In this document: positions 52,495-64,000 of the stretch, piece after piece | How positions within the stretch are numbered: position 1 is the first letter of the stretch | How the letters are laid out: every line of letters starts with the position of its first letter | Source: Chondrus crispus | Lineage: Eukaryota; Rhodophyta; Florideophyceae; Gigartinales; Gigartinaceae | Assembly: GCF_000350225.1 (NCBI RefSeq) | Contig: NW_005179086.1 | Location: 105,593 to 169,592 of the forward strand | Direction of reading: 5' to 3' | Length of the DNA: 64,000 nucleotides | Made by a program: the position numbers and the translations under genes | Notes under the pieces: generated by a model | The model's database searches: none | What the model saw: only the letters and a program-made list of their open reading frames with translations | Told to the model about the DNA's origin: nothing

Positions 52495-53363
52495 CCAATT
52501 TCCGAATTCGAATCTTGCTGAGTGATTTCGCTTGCTAAATGGCCTCCGCATTCAATACCGAGCCTCCCAAAGAGCTTATTCCTTGCCGGAATGAACTGCT
52601 GCATTGTCAAAAGTATGAGGTCAAGAGCATCTCTCCCACAGACAAGGCGATATATCGAACACTCTGAATGGTTACACATCTGCATCAAGGATATGCGTCT
52701 AGCCAAATGTCTCGTCGCGCGTTTACTGCATATAGTTATGTTTACTCAGTGTAATCAAACGTAGCGATGCAATGCTCTGCTGCAGAAAAATTATTGCTCC
52801 CTCCTAAAATCCGGTTCTTATTGCCACAGTTGCAACACCTCTTCTCGTTTGTGAACCCTTTTCGTTTGCAGTTTTATTGTTTCTCACTTCCTTCCAGCTC
52901 CAAAACTCGCCACAGTATAGAAAGATTACCAGTCACCCTTTTAGGTAATCCTTCACTCGTGAGGCATCATCTACACCAATTGTAGGCGCAACAAATATCT
53001 TCAAAGATCTTGTTGATAGCTCGCTTTATGTTCGTGCCTGATGATCTTGGACGCGGAATAAGGTTTACCGTCTAGGTACTGTAGATCGCAGCCAACATTT
53101 GCAGTTTGTGTACGTGTACAACGTTTCAAGATATCTCACAGGACATCAAGAAACTGGCTTTTCTTAAATTAAACTTTTGATTTAAATTCAAGAAAAACTC
53201 CACGGCTGGAGCACATAGCTGGAGGCAAGTGAGCATTGCCGCCTCCATCCAGATTTGCTACCGCTACTCACCTGAAAACATCCCCATCAGCGGTCAATTC
53301 CCCAGATCTGCGTGTTTCACACGACAAGGTTCGCACATCCGCGTCTCCTCACATTGACTTCCA
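52495..53363. other. Intergenic region cupin gene to RPT4
   Basis: 869 bp between two rightward genes. It holds AT-rich sequence and GGTACTGTAGATCG near 53078. No gene is supported. Confidence 0.5.
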
Positions 53364-54676
53364 ATGGAGACCGATGCGCTGGCTCCCAATGTCGACGAGG
53401 CCAGGCAGAACGCTTTGCGCGATTATCGTCGCGTGCTCTTGAAGCACAAGGAAACCGATGCGAAGGTATGTTCCAATTGCACTACAGGTTTAGAAATTCC
53501 GCTTGGAGGCCCTGAAGAATTCTGACCAATCTATCATCCTTTTGTCAATCGCTGGGTACATATTAGCTGAAAACACTGCGAGGCGAGGTGGAAGGGAAGC
53601 AGAAAGCCCTTGACAAAACCGAGGATGACCTCAAGGCATTACAGAGCGTCGGCCAGATTATCGGCGAGGTGTTGCGTCAACTTGATTCTGAGCGCTTCAT
53701 CGTAAAGGCTTCCTCCGGTCCTCGATATGTGGTTGGATGCCGAAACAAGCTCGACAAGGAGAAAATGGTACAGGGAACCCGCGTTTCTCTTGACATGACG
53801 ACACTCACCATTATGCGCCAGCTTCCTCGTGAGGTTGATCCGCTTGTGCATAACATGCTTGCGGAAGATCCTGGAAGCATAAAGTACAACGAGATCGGTG
53901 GCCTAGGGGAACAAATTCGCCAATTGCGGGAGGTCGTCGAGTTGCCTCTTACAAACCCAGAGCTGTTTCAAAGAGTGGGTATCAAGGCACCCAAGGGAGT
54001 CTTGCTATACGGTCCCCCGGGAACGGGTAAGACGCTTCTTGCAAGAGCTATATCAGCAAATCTTGACGCTGCGTTTTTAAAGGTTGTCGCATCAGCCATT
54101 GTGGATAAGTACATCGGAGAAAGTGCGAGGGTTATCCGAGAGATGTTCAACTACGCCCGCGATCACCAACCATGCATTATTTTTATGGATGAGATCGATG
54201 CCATCGGGGGTCGCCGATTCTCGGAGGGTACCTCAGCGGATCGTGAAATCCAAAGAACTCTTATGGAGCTACTCAATCAGCTGGATGGATTCGATGAACT
54301 GGGCAAGGTCAAACTCATCATGGCGACTAATCGCCCTGACGTTCTGGACCCTGCGCTGCTGCGACCGGGTCGGTTAGATAGGAAAATGGAGATTCCTTTG
54401 CCGAATGAGCAAGGACGTCTCGATATTCTGAAGATCCATGCAAGCAAGCTTACAAAGCACGGCGACATTGATTATGAAGCCGTAGTGAAGCTGTCAGATG
54501 GGTTCAACGGGGCCGATTTGCGAAATATTTGCACGGAGGCAGGTTTGTTTGCAATTCGTGACGAAAGGGAATATGTCATCCACGAAGACTTCATGAAAGG
54601 TGTTCGAAAGCTGGCGGACAAGAAGCAGTTGGAAGGCAAGCTCGAATATTCTAAGAATTTCGGCGGCAATAAGTAA
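53364..54676 (+). CDS. RPT4: 26S proteasome regulatory ATPase RPT4 (PSMC6)
   Basis: One of six AAA subunits of the 19S base that unfolds substrates and threads them into the 20S core. Two exons: 53364-53465 ([15 protein letters not shown] ... KETDAK) and 53567-54676, with a 101-nt phase-0 intron (AAG|GTATGT...TATTAG). The 403-residue product aligns along its full length with eukaryotic Rpt4: N-terminal coiled coil, OB domain ([15 protein letters not shown]), Walker A GPPGTGKT, Walker [50 protein letters not shown]. The [16 protein letters not shown] box separates it from other Rpt subunits. Identity is very secure. Confidence 0.95.
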
Positions 54677-54858
54677 ACACTTATATGTAAAATATGAAAT
54701 TGTGGCTACGTTGCCAAGTGTCAAAAGTAAGTCAGGGATGGGTAACGGTAAATGCTGTGGATGGCTCGTTGGTATTTACATGTCGTCTTGCGAATGAACC
54801 TATGATCACGTTGCCCATGGTAGCGATCAGCTTGTAATCACGACGCGGTCTTTTTCAT

Positions 54859-56034
54859 TTAGTACGGTGCCTGTTCGGGAACCTCAGAATCCGAACCCTT
54901 CTTCGGAAATGTGAGGCGATTCTTCGCTGCATGAAACAGGAAGTTTTCCGTGTCTCGAGGAGAAGTTGTTCCCCCAAGAGCAGTGACTGTGTCCAAGGCA
55001 CGGTCCTTCTCAGTTGCATCCTTAGTGAAGGCATCATGGTACAAAGCCATATACACATGAGAGGTAACATCGTCTTTCTCGTCAGCCTTGATGGCATCCG
55101 AAAGCTCTTGTTCTGCAACTGAGACGTCGCCATAAATACCCAGCGCCGCGGCGTGGTACAAATTTAGAAACATTTTCAAGCGGGGAGTCCAGTCGTATTC
55201 CCTCCCAAGCGCTTCAAACACAACTCTTGCGTCCGACGCTTTCATCACACCATCAGGCCCATGCCTAGCAGCAGCCGCCAAAAACCACAGCAGAGAATGT
55301 TGAACATCGTTTGCCATAAGCTCTATCTGAGGCACAAGGCTGCTCCTCGCGTCCTTCACATTCCCCACGCAATACTGACATATCGCCCTCTGCAGCGATG
55401 CAGGTGGTCCGTTCCATTTCGGCAGATGGTCCTTGAAGTTATCGTAGAACCAGTGGGTAAAGTGCAACTGATTGCCCGCCGACTCATAATACATGGTGAG
55501 GGCGATCTCAAAGTACGTATTAGCAGCAGCGACCTGACCAACTTTGAAGGAATTATACCCTCTCCTCTCCCAGATTTCCGGTACTCGTCGCAATCCGCTG
55601 GCATCGTTTGTCTGTGCGTACTGTGCCAGGGCGAGATGGGGCTGTCCCCAGGACTCGTAGGCAGCGCCGCGCAGAAACTGGGGCCAGGGGTCGCCCTCGT
55701 CCATCTCTTCTTCCCGTTCGTATTGATCGATGAGGCCGAGCTCATGCTCGATGTTACGGAACGGAATATCTGCCCATTTGATCGAGTTAGCTTTTAAGCG
55801 GCGTTGTAGCTCCGCCTCAAGCTCCTCATCGGACTGTGGGGTGTTAGAGTCGTTGGGTACGGGGGAGCCTTGCTCACCAGAGGTTTCGTTCGAGGAGCAG
55901 CAGATCAGCGGCGAGCGGCGAGGACGTGTCGGACGGAGCTGGCGGTTTGGTCGCGCGGATAGAGTCTGTCTGGTAAGCGGGATGCTGTGAAGGAAGGACT
56001 GGAGAGGCAGTGGAGAGGAGAATGCCAGCGCCAT
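54859..56034 (-). CDS. Plastid-targeted TPR-like protein of unknown function
   Basis: A 391-residue intronless product. Residues 1 to about 46 (MALAFSSPLPLQSFLHSIPL, then Arg/Pro-rich, ending ICCSS) look like a strong transit peptide. An acidic linker follows and then alpha-solenoid repeats: FLRGAAYESWGQPHLALAQY, GYNSFKVGQVAAANTYFEIA, AICQYCVGNVKDARSSLVPQ, LYHAAALGIYGDVSVAEQEL. These fit TPR spacing with A/G at positions 8 and 20. No enzymatic motif is present. Such plastid TPR proteins often assemble photosystem or ribosome complexes, but nothing here shows the partner. It starts at the ATG at 56034 and converges on RPT4. Confidence 0.75.
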   Translation of the reverse strand: MALAFSSPLPLQSFLHSIPLTRQTLSARPNRQLRPTRPRRSPLICCSSNETSGEQGSPVPNDSNTPQSDEELEAELQRRLKANSIKWADIPFRNIEHELGLIDQYEREEEMDEGDPWPQFLRGAAYESWGQPHLALAQYAQTNDASGLRRVPEIWERRGYNSFKVGQVAAANTYFEIALTMYYESAGNQLHFTHWFYDNFKDHLPKWNGPPASLQRAICQYCVGNVKDARSSLVPQIELMANDVQHSLLWFLAAAARHGPDGVMKASDARVVFEALGREYDWTPRLKMFLNLYHAAALGIYGDVSVAEQELSDAIKADEKDDVTSHVYMALYHDAFTKDATEKDRALDTVTALGGTTSPRDTENFLFHAAKNRLTFPKKGSDSEVPEQAPY

Positions 56035-57791
<1,757 letters not shown>

Positions 57792-58490
57792 TCCATTCCT
57801 AGAATCTAGCGGCAATAGCACTTCTGGGCAGAGATAGGGTTGCTCTGTCTTCCTTTTCCTGGCGGGGTAGAGGAGAATTTGTTGAATGAACAAAAAGTAT
57901 CGTCGTCATGCGCTGGAATCTTCTATTACAGATGCAGTTCCATCCGAGAGAAGTGGGCATTGGGTGTACCCGACTCGGCCCATTTCAGCTGTATTTTGCT
58001 TTCTTTCCGTGTCCATCGCATGCCTTCGGTAGTTTTGATCAAGTTATTTTCATTCGTGACAAGTCAATATACTTCTTTTGGTTCAGATTATTTCTGCACA
58101 GCTAGTAAAGAAAGTTCGTGGTTTCGACACGAGGCATGCAACGTTTCTTATCCGTGCGGTTGCGACTCGTTACATCCCTCGGTTACGCCCTTTGCGTTCT
58201 GGTCACGTCTAGAATATTGGTCTGGCGACGTATCCGCAGATTTGTGCTAGAGGCTTTTCGCACACAGAAGGAGAGTCACTTGACGAGAATGCATGGGATT
58301 ATTATGTTAACAAAGGAAGCGACATGAGTTTGAAGTAGATAGATAGAGTTTATTGCGAGGTGATGCACTCGAGTAGATGTACAATTAGTATGAGGGCCTA
58401 TGGAGGAGCGTTTCTCACCCCACGAAGACAGATGCTTCATAGATGAGAAACTCGGCTGAACCACTTTCAAAGCCAGTGCGGCGGTGATGG
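57792..58490. other. Convergent intergenic region ARF1/PGR5
   Basis: 699 bp between two 3' ends. Short frames only; no repeat family noted. Confidence 0.5.
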
Positions 58491-58820
58491 TTATGAGAGG
58501 AAACCCAGGATATCACCGTTGTCCTTCGCCTGACGGATGAGCATCTGGCGCATCTTCGGGCCAGCGCCAGTGAACTCGCAAAAGGCAGTGATGGCCTGTG
58601 AGTGATACTTGATTCCCAGCCCTCGGACTTTGTTGAGGCGCTTTTTGCCGAGCACAAATCGGGTGGCAATGACGGCGGGGGTAAAGGGACCAAACTTGGC
58701 CTTTTTGTTCATCGTCCACTGAGCGGTCTGAGGACGCTGCGCAGTGCAGACTGCTGAGCCGGCGAAGGCGGTGCGCGAGGAGGCGATCGGGGTGGCGGCG
58801 ACAAAGGCTGGAGAAGTCAT
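58491..58820 (-). CDS. PGR5: PROTON GRADIENT REGULATION 5 (PGR5)
   Basis: Thylakoid-associated stromal protein needed for ferredoxin-dependent cyclic electron flow around photosystem I and for photoprotection. The 109-residue precursor is intronless. About 35 residues of Ala/Ser/Thr-rich transit peptide (MTSPAFVAATPIASSRTAFA) precede a mature part that matches plant PGR5 along its length: FGPFTPAVIATRFVLGKKRL, LNKVRGLGIKYHSQAITAFC, GAGPKMRQMLIRQAKDNGD and the terminal LGFLS (LGFLA in plants). The start is the ATG at 58820. It is direct evidence that the organism performs oxygenic photosynthesis with a plant-like PSI cyclic pathway. Confidence 0.95.
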   Translation of the reverse strand: MTSPAFVAATPIASSRTAFAGSAVCTAQRPQTAQWTMNKKAKFGPFTPAVIATRFVLGKKRLNKVRGLGIKYHSQAITAFCEFTGAGPKMRQMLIRQAKDNGDILGFLS

Positions 58821-59644
58821 CTGTGCGTGAAAGTCTTGGTACTGAAACGAATGGCGTTGAAGAAGATGCTTTGGCGAGAAATGTGGTGTGTGGGTGCAGT
58901 TGAAGCGATGAGGTGTATAAGTTGAGTTCGGAGGTGGTGAGGTGAGGAGCAGAACGGGTAGTGGGTGAAAGTCTGTTGCTTTAATAGAACTAGACTCTTT
59001 GGGATGAGTGCGTTTACAACAGCAGGGCAGGGATCAGCACGCGGTTGATGGGAGAGAGTTGCTGTTTGCAAATGCGATGCACAAGGATGGTGCTGGGAGG
59101 ACTGATGCCGTGTGACAAATTGATCGATTTGCGGTGCAGAATGAGAATCGGGGCATGCGAGCGTCGCGCCTGTCCAAACCTGTACCGCCGATGGGCTCGT
59201 TCAATGGCTACGACATGCGCTCAAAAAAAAGACGCTCTGTCGAAAAATCTGGCAGATCTTTTCAGGGGCGCCCAACCGACACCTCGGCCATTCTTCGTGG
59301 CCATCCGCTAAATAGTACGTGGTGCTCAGCGCCCCTCGTGTTCTCCGTCCTCTCATTCCGCCTCCCTCGCAGCTCGCTTCGATGCGTTTACAACATTTGC
59401 TCTTTTGTGGCATCTTGGCTGCTCGGCACAACCAATTTGGATTTTCCTGCCTGAAGCGCCGGCATGTAAGGCAAGCATACCACATGCATATATCTCTTGT
59501 TGCTTAGATAAACTTTACTTGATCAGCATATGCCTTCGTTGATGCGAATGTCGCCGTTTTGAGCTAGTGCGCAGCATGCCATGTGAACCAACCAGAGTAC
59601 TTTCATCCGTAGGCGTCATCCTTCTCCCTTTGAAGCGACGAGGA

Positions 59645-59804
59645 TGTGCCCAGAAATCACAAACAATTTTTTTTTTGCGAGACCCAGTAGAAGGAGTGTC
59701 TGCTGATACGCTGGCGTGGCTTGACGGGTTGTGCATAGAAACCTCAGACAATTTTTTTTTTGGGAGACGCAATAAAACGTGTGCCCATTGATGCGCTGGC
59801 GTGC
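59645..59804. repeat. 75-bp imperfect tandem repeat with T-tract
   Basis: Two units, 59645-59719 and 59730-59804, share TGTGC..AGAAA..TCA.ACAATTTTTTTTTT, then GAGAC.CA.TA and end in GCTGGCGTG. Each has a run of about ten T at the same place. The units have diverged by roughly a third, so it is an old duplication. Confidence 0.7.
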
Positions 59805-60051
59805 CTCTCCTCGCCGAACCTTGGTGAAGCTCAATCCATTTGCTGACATTCCAAGGCTCGTCCTCCCCAGAGCTGTGACTTTGTGGCTCCGATGCTCGAC
59901 GGTTTCATGCGGGGGTACTCGAGCACAATGATTACCGCGCTGTCCCAACGCGACTGTTCCTATTGCGCCCGTTGGCAAAGTGTAGGGTGCATCTCAGACA
60001 CTCTGGAAGTGCTCTAGACGAGACAAGCGATTTGCCTCATGTATAGCCAGT

Positions 60052-60079
60052 CGTTTCCGTGTGGCGAAACACGGAAACG
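60052..60079. repeat. 11-bp perfect inverted repeat, 6-nt loop
   Basis: CGTTTCCGTGT and ACACGGAAACG flank GGCGAA. The hairpin is followed by AT-rich sequence without a T run, so it is not a typical terminator. No gene adjoins it. Confidence 0.6.
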
Positions 60080-60446
60080 TTAATGTGTAACTTTGCAGAA
60101 GTTCCTTACTAATCTGAAACTTTAATGTGGCCTCAATTCCCACATTTTGTAGTACTTGCCCTAAGGTATTGACCTCTAGCTAGCTTCTAGCTAGGGAAAC
60201 ATCGGAATGCGGTTGTGAAGACCTTAAAAGATGAAGACTTCAAGTCTTACAGCAAGTTGAAATCGTGAGCTGGTTGACTGAACATATATTCAGTTTCGAA
60301 GATCACAAAGCAGCAGAAGTTCAGGGATACCTCAAAGTACGTACTTCTTTACCATATTTTTCTTCACAAGACGGGAAAGGACAGACAGTTCTCATTGGAT
60401 TGTGATCTTCCGCAACGTAAGAATCAGTTCTGGCAGCGAGGGTAGC

Positions 60447-60488
60447 TTTCCTGTTCATTTCTTTCCTGTTCATTTCTTTCCCATTCAT
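60447..60488. repeat. 15-bp tandem repeat, 2.8 copies
   Basis: TTTCCTGTTCATTTC twice exactly, followed by a third partial copy with two changes. It is a simple minisatellite in intergenic DNA. Confidence 0.75.
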
Positions 60489-62111
60489 GATGAGCAATAA
60501 AGAGACGAATAACCTCGACCGACATCTTGTGTCACATAGGCACAAGATGAGGCGCGATGATTGAAGTTGAAGCACGATAGCCTGCTGACCTGCTGCTCCG
60601 TGTGTGAAGGATTAGGCTCTAGGCGATTGACGTCGGGATAGGGATATCCTTTCTCCCCTAGAACAGATGCAGAACAACGCTGATTTCGCTAGCAACCAGA
60701 ACAACGTACCTTTTCTGTCCGTCGTCCCGTAGAATCTAGCACTTACGAAATGCACGCACAGGCAAGGGTCGAACACCACACATCGACCTGCAGCCATGGC
60801 CATCGTCGGTTGGTCCCTTCTTCTGAGGCGTTGCTTTGAAACGCTACAGAAAAAGGGACCAAGCGTTTGAGCGTTGCGAAGCAACGCTACAACGCTACAA
60901 CGTTTCAACATTTCTTCGAACTTCGAACTTCAACCTCTTGTCATTTGTTAGACTACCGCCTAGCAAAATGACAAGAGCTTGCAGCAAGGTGTCTGTCTTT
61001 GCTTCCGAACCATGGTTGCTAGTGTACGTACACCCCTTGTGATCGTTCTTGGGTTGAGAGTGCGACGAATCATCTTTCTACACTGTAAGACAAGGTTAAA
61101 AAGCGTAATCCCAAGTAGAAGAACGTCGCAATTTCAATCCAATGAACCCCCTGAGCGAAATTAACTCTAGCAGCAACTATGAAACGTTGGGCGCAGCTTC
61201 GTTGTCATTGAGCCTACTTATTATTTTGTCATAAATGTTAGCCTTCGTTGGAGAAAGACGAAAAGTCTCTTAATTTATCCGTGGCATCTCTTTTCATATG
61301 CTTTCTATGGTTTCACCTTATGCTCTGCGGATACGGGAGCCGGGCGTACCGGCGCTGTTTTTGGGATATGTCAACGAATTTCTCTCCTTCATGCTGAAGC
61401 TTGCAATCGCGTAGGGAGGCTCGGCTACATTCGTACGACAGGATGGTATGCACAATGACACGCTACTTGTCAAGCGGTCAAACTGGTGAAGGAAGACAGC
61501 ATGCAGACGCACATTGGAAAGCCAGCGGGGCCGTGGAGGAGACACAGTGCCTTCTGAGCAATCTGAAGATGTTGACTACGGTACATGTACAGCACAGTAG
61601 TGGATTGGCGTTAATCCAAAGAGAAGGCTCCTATTGATCTCCATGCTCGAGCCTCAAAGTCCTGGAGTGGTTGTTGCCAGCGTCAGATATTGAATTTGGT
61701 CGCATTGGCGAAGCGCTTGACATAGAAAACGGAGGGGGCATTGCCATTTGGATGACAAAACAACCATGGTACCATCCATGCCGCCAGCAACCGTACTTGA
61801 ATCCTACGAGGCAATATACGTGCCGCGTGTACATATGTATACAGCGTGTTGAGACTACGTATTTACAAGAGCATCATCGGGTGAGGACAACAAAGTACAG
61901 TATGATGGCAGAAATGGAGTTGCCCACATTTCCGAGTTATTTCGACAAGCCAATTAATTCCCATGATGCAACAACGCAAACTCGCGTGGCCTTCCAATCT
62001 CCTCGCCACCACAGACTTTTTCAAGGGGATGACTCGCCAGACAAGACTGCCACACACCTTCACCTTCGTCTTGTCGCATGAATCAAGACCAGCGCCCCAG
62101 CCTTACCAGCC

Positions 62112-63377
62112 ATGGAAAAACACGTTGAAGAGGCGATTAAAAACATCCATGGGACGCCGACGCAGGCCGTCGTCTACGTGACGGGCGGTGCGTCGCACGC
62201 TTTGCCGTGGCTTCTGTGTGTGCCAGGTGCATCGAACACTGTTATCGAAGGGCGCATTCCGTACAGTCGTAATGTGTTTTCCGATCTCGTCGGACAAGAA
62301 CAAGCCGCCGCTATCGAGTGTTTCTCTTCGCCATCAGCCGCTCGTGTTTTGGCGCGGGAGGCGTACCGGCGGGCGGTAAGATTCTCACCACCAGGGACAG
62401 TTGTGTGTGGGATAGCCGCGGCATGTGCGCTTGCCACTGTGAATTCGAGAAAAGGGGACCACGCAGCGTACGTGGCCACGTACTCTCAGCATGTTGTCGC
62501 CGAGTACGCGCTTAAAATGCAGAAAGGTCATAGGTCCCGCATGGAAGAGGATATGCTTACTTCTCGGCTAGTTATTCAAGCTCTGGTAGAAGGATGCAGA
62601 ACCATATCTAGTTGTGGTGTCACAAACCACCCGCGAGGGACCGTACCCCCGCAGATGTTGGCTCTGTCAAGAGAGAGTGCAATGGAATTAGTACGTGAAG
62701 ACTTGGTTGCAGGGGATACGCTTCTAGGGCCCGTAGTGCATGAGCATTCTGATGCTATCGGTGGGATATTGCGTGGTGAATTGCGGTTTGCTGAATACTC
62801 TCGCGGGGTCACAAACAGGGAAGCGACCTCGGCCACACTCGTTTTTCCTGGGTCGTTCAATCCGCTTCATCGCGGGCATCAGCGTTTGATGGCAGTGGCG
62901 CAAGACATGTATCCACGGGACCGCGCGGCATATGAAATCTCGATCACAAACGTAGACAAACCGGCACTGAAGGCGGAGATTGCCAAGCAACGAGTGGATC
63001 AATTCGGACTGAAGGAAACGGTTTTGGTGACATCTGCGCCGCTGTTTTCCGAGAAGGCCGAGCTGTTTCCAAACTCGAAATTTGTGGTCGGCGTGGACAC
63101 GGCTTTTCGCTTGGTGACGCCGAGATACTACGGCGGAGAAGGGCGGATGATCTCTGCGCTCGCGGACATTAAGGCTCGCGGATGCAGGTTTTTGGTGGGC
63201 GGCAGAGTGGAGCAGGGCAAGGACGGAGTGGGATCAAACAGGTTTCTGACTATGCGGGATGTGCAGATACCGGGCGGGTTTGATGATCTGTTTGAAATGA
63301 TCCCGCAAGAAAGGTTTCGGGAGGATGTTTCCAGCTCAGACATTCGGGCTCAGCAAGCGAGAAACGCAAGTAGGTGA
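62112..63377 (+). CDS. CinA-like domain fused to a nucleotidyltransferase (plant-type)
   Basis: A 421-residue intronless protein with two parts. Residues 1 to about 175 resemble the CinA C-terminal (nicotinamide-nucleotide amidase-like) fold: VVYVTGGASHALPWLLCVPG, EGRIPYSRNVF, GIAAACALATV and RMEEDMLTSRLVIQALVEG. From about 240 a nucleotidyltransferase domain begins with the HxGH-type signature VFPGSFNPLHRGHQRLM, and ends with the second signature region VSSSDIRAQQARN (SSTxIR-like). Plants have a protein of this same architecture, annotated only as a nucleotidylyl transferase superfamily member. The combination suggests pyridine- or other nucleotide repair or salvage; the substrate is unknown. 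The start is the ATG at 62112. Confidence 0.85.
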   Translation: MEKHVEEAIKNIHGTPTQAVVYVTGGASHALPWLLCVPGASNTVIEGRIPYSRNVFSDLVGQEQAAAIECFSSPSAARVLAREAYRRAVRFSPPGTVVCGIAAACALATVNSRKGDHAAYVATYSQHVVAEYALKMQKGHRSRMEEDMLTSRLVIQALVEGCRTISSCGVTNHPRGTVPPQMLALSRESAMELVREDLVAGDTLLGPVVHEHSDAIGGILRGELRFAEYSRGVTNREATSATLVFPGSFNPLHRGHQRLMAVAQDMYPRDRAAYEISITNVDKPALKAEIAKQRVDQFGLKETVLVTSAPLFSEKAELFPNSKFVVGVDTAFRLVTPRYYGGEGRMISALADIKARGCRFLVGGRVEQGKDGVGSNRFLTMRDVQIPGGFDDLFEMIPQERFREDVSSSDIRAQQARNASR

Positions 63378-63462
63378 CGATGAGATGAAAGGCGTTCGAA
63401 AGGCCATTCAAGAAGCAAAAAGAAGAAAAAGACATGACAAAACCTGTTTTACAGCGGCTTGC

Positions 63463-64000
<538 letters not shown>

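Larger units (their letters stand above)
58821..62111. other. 3.3-kb divergent intergenic region with tandem repeats
   Basis: Between PGR5 (leftward) and the nucleotidyltransferase fusion (rightward). It holds a 75-bp imperfect tandem repeat (59645-59804), an 11-bp hairpin (60052-60079), a 15-bp tandem repeat (60447-60488), an AGCGTTGC/GCAACGCT hairpin (60870-60888) and TACAGTA copies near 61580 and 61898. A 136-codon plus frame (61671-62081) just before the next gene is not recognised and could be leader sequence. Confidence 0.5.

Overview
The window looks like nuclear DNA of a photosynthetic eukaryote, most consistent with an intron-poor red alga. Eukaryotic genes (40S ribosomal protein S9, SRP9, 26S proteasome RPT4, ARF1, USP39/Sad1, Elp4, MetAP2, Sds3) are mixed with nuclear genes for plastid proteins (geranylgeranyl reductase ChlP, HDR/IspH, PGR5, a PPH-like hydrolase, a TPR protein), several with recognisable transit peptides. 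Most genes are uninterrupted. Where introns occur they are short (about 100-330 nt), GT-AG, and usually near the 5' or 3' end. I rebuilt 13 introns in 12 genes by hand from splice signals, reading phase and family alignment. The assignment to red algae is inference from gene structure and content; no sequence search was possible.

Layout, left to right: MetAP2 and RPS9 (divergent, 0-3 kb); ChlP (5-6 kb); a hemerythrin-domain protein, a SAM methyltransferase and a ZnT/CDF-family protein (7-16 kb); a four-TM tetraspanin-like protein, USP39 and Elp4 (16-22 kb); an alpha/beta hydrolase, a three-exon SRP9, plastid HDR and a degenerate LMW-PTP (22-28 kb); a bZIP factor, then a 4.4-kb stretch with no supported gene (28-33.6 kb); a small secreted I9-like protein, an Sds3-family protein, a J-domain membrane protein and a DTW-domain protein (33.6-38.5 kb); two paralogous alpha-oxoamine synthases around a TatD nuclease, and an AFG2-like AAA ATPase (39-46.6 kb); a repeat-rich 3-kb gap, a C2H2 protein and a cupin membrane protein (47-52.5 kb); RPT4, a plastid TPR protein, ARF1 and PGR5 (53-59 kb); a second repeat-rich gap, a CinA-like/nucleotidyltransferase fusion, and the 3' part of a PFA-DSP phosphatase cut by the window end (59-64 kb).

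Genes are mostly unrelated neighbours, as expected for a nuclear genome. Loose themes are plastid isoprenoid and chlorophyll supply (HDR makes IPP/DMAPP; ChlP reduces the geranylgeranyl chain), cyclic electron flow (PGR5), tRNA modification (Elp4, DTW) and protein quality control (RPT4, AFG2-like, J protein). The most interesting items are the linked oxoamine-synthase pair, one ending in a peroxisomal SRL tripeptide; a ZnT-like protein that has lost three of four zinc ligands; a hemerythrin domain joined to a large unassigned N-terminal region; a PTP-like protein without its catalytic cysteine; and a dispersed palindromic TACTGTA motif family that culminates in a perfect 28-bp hairpin at about 49.0 kb.
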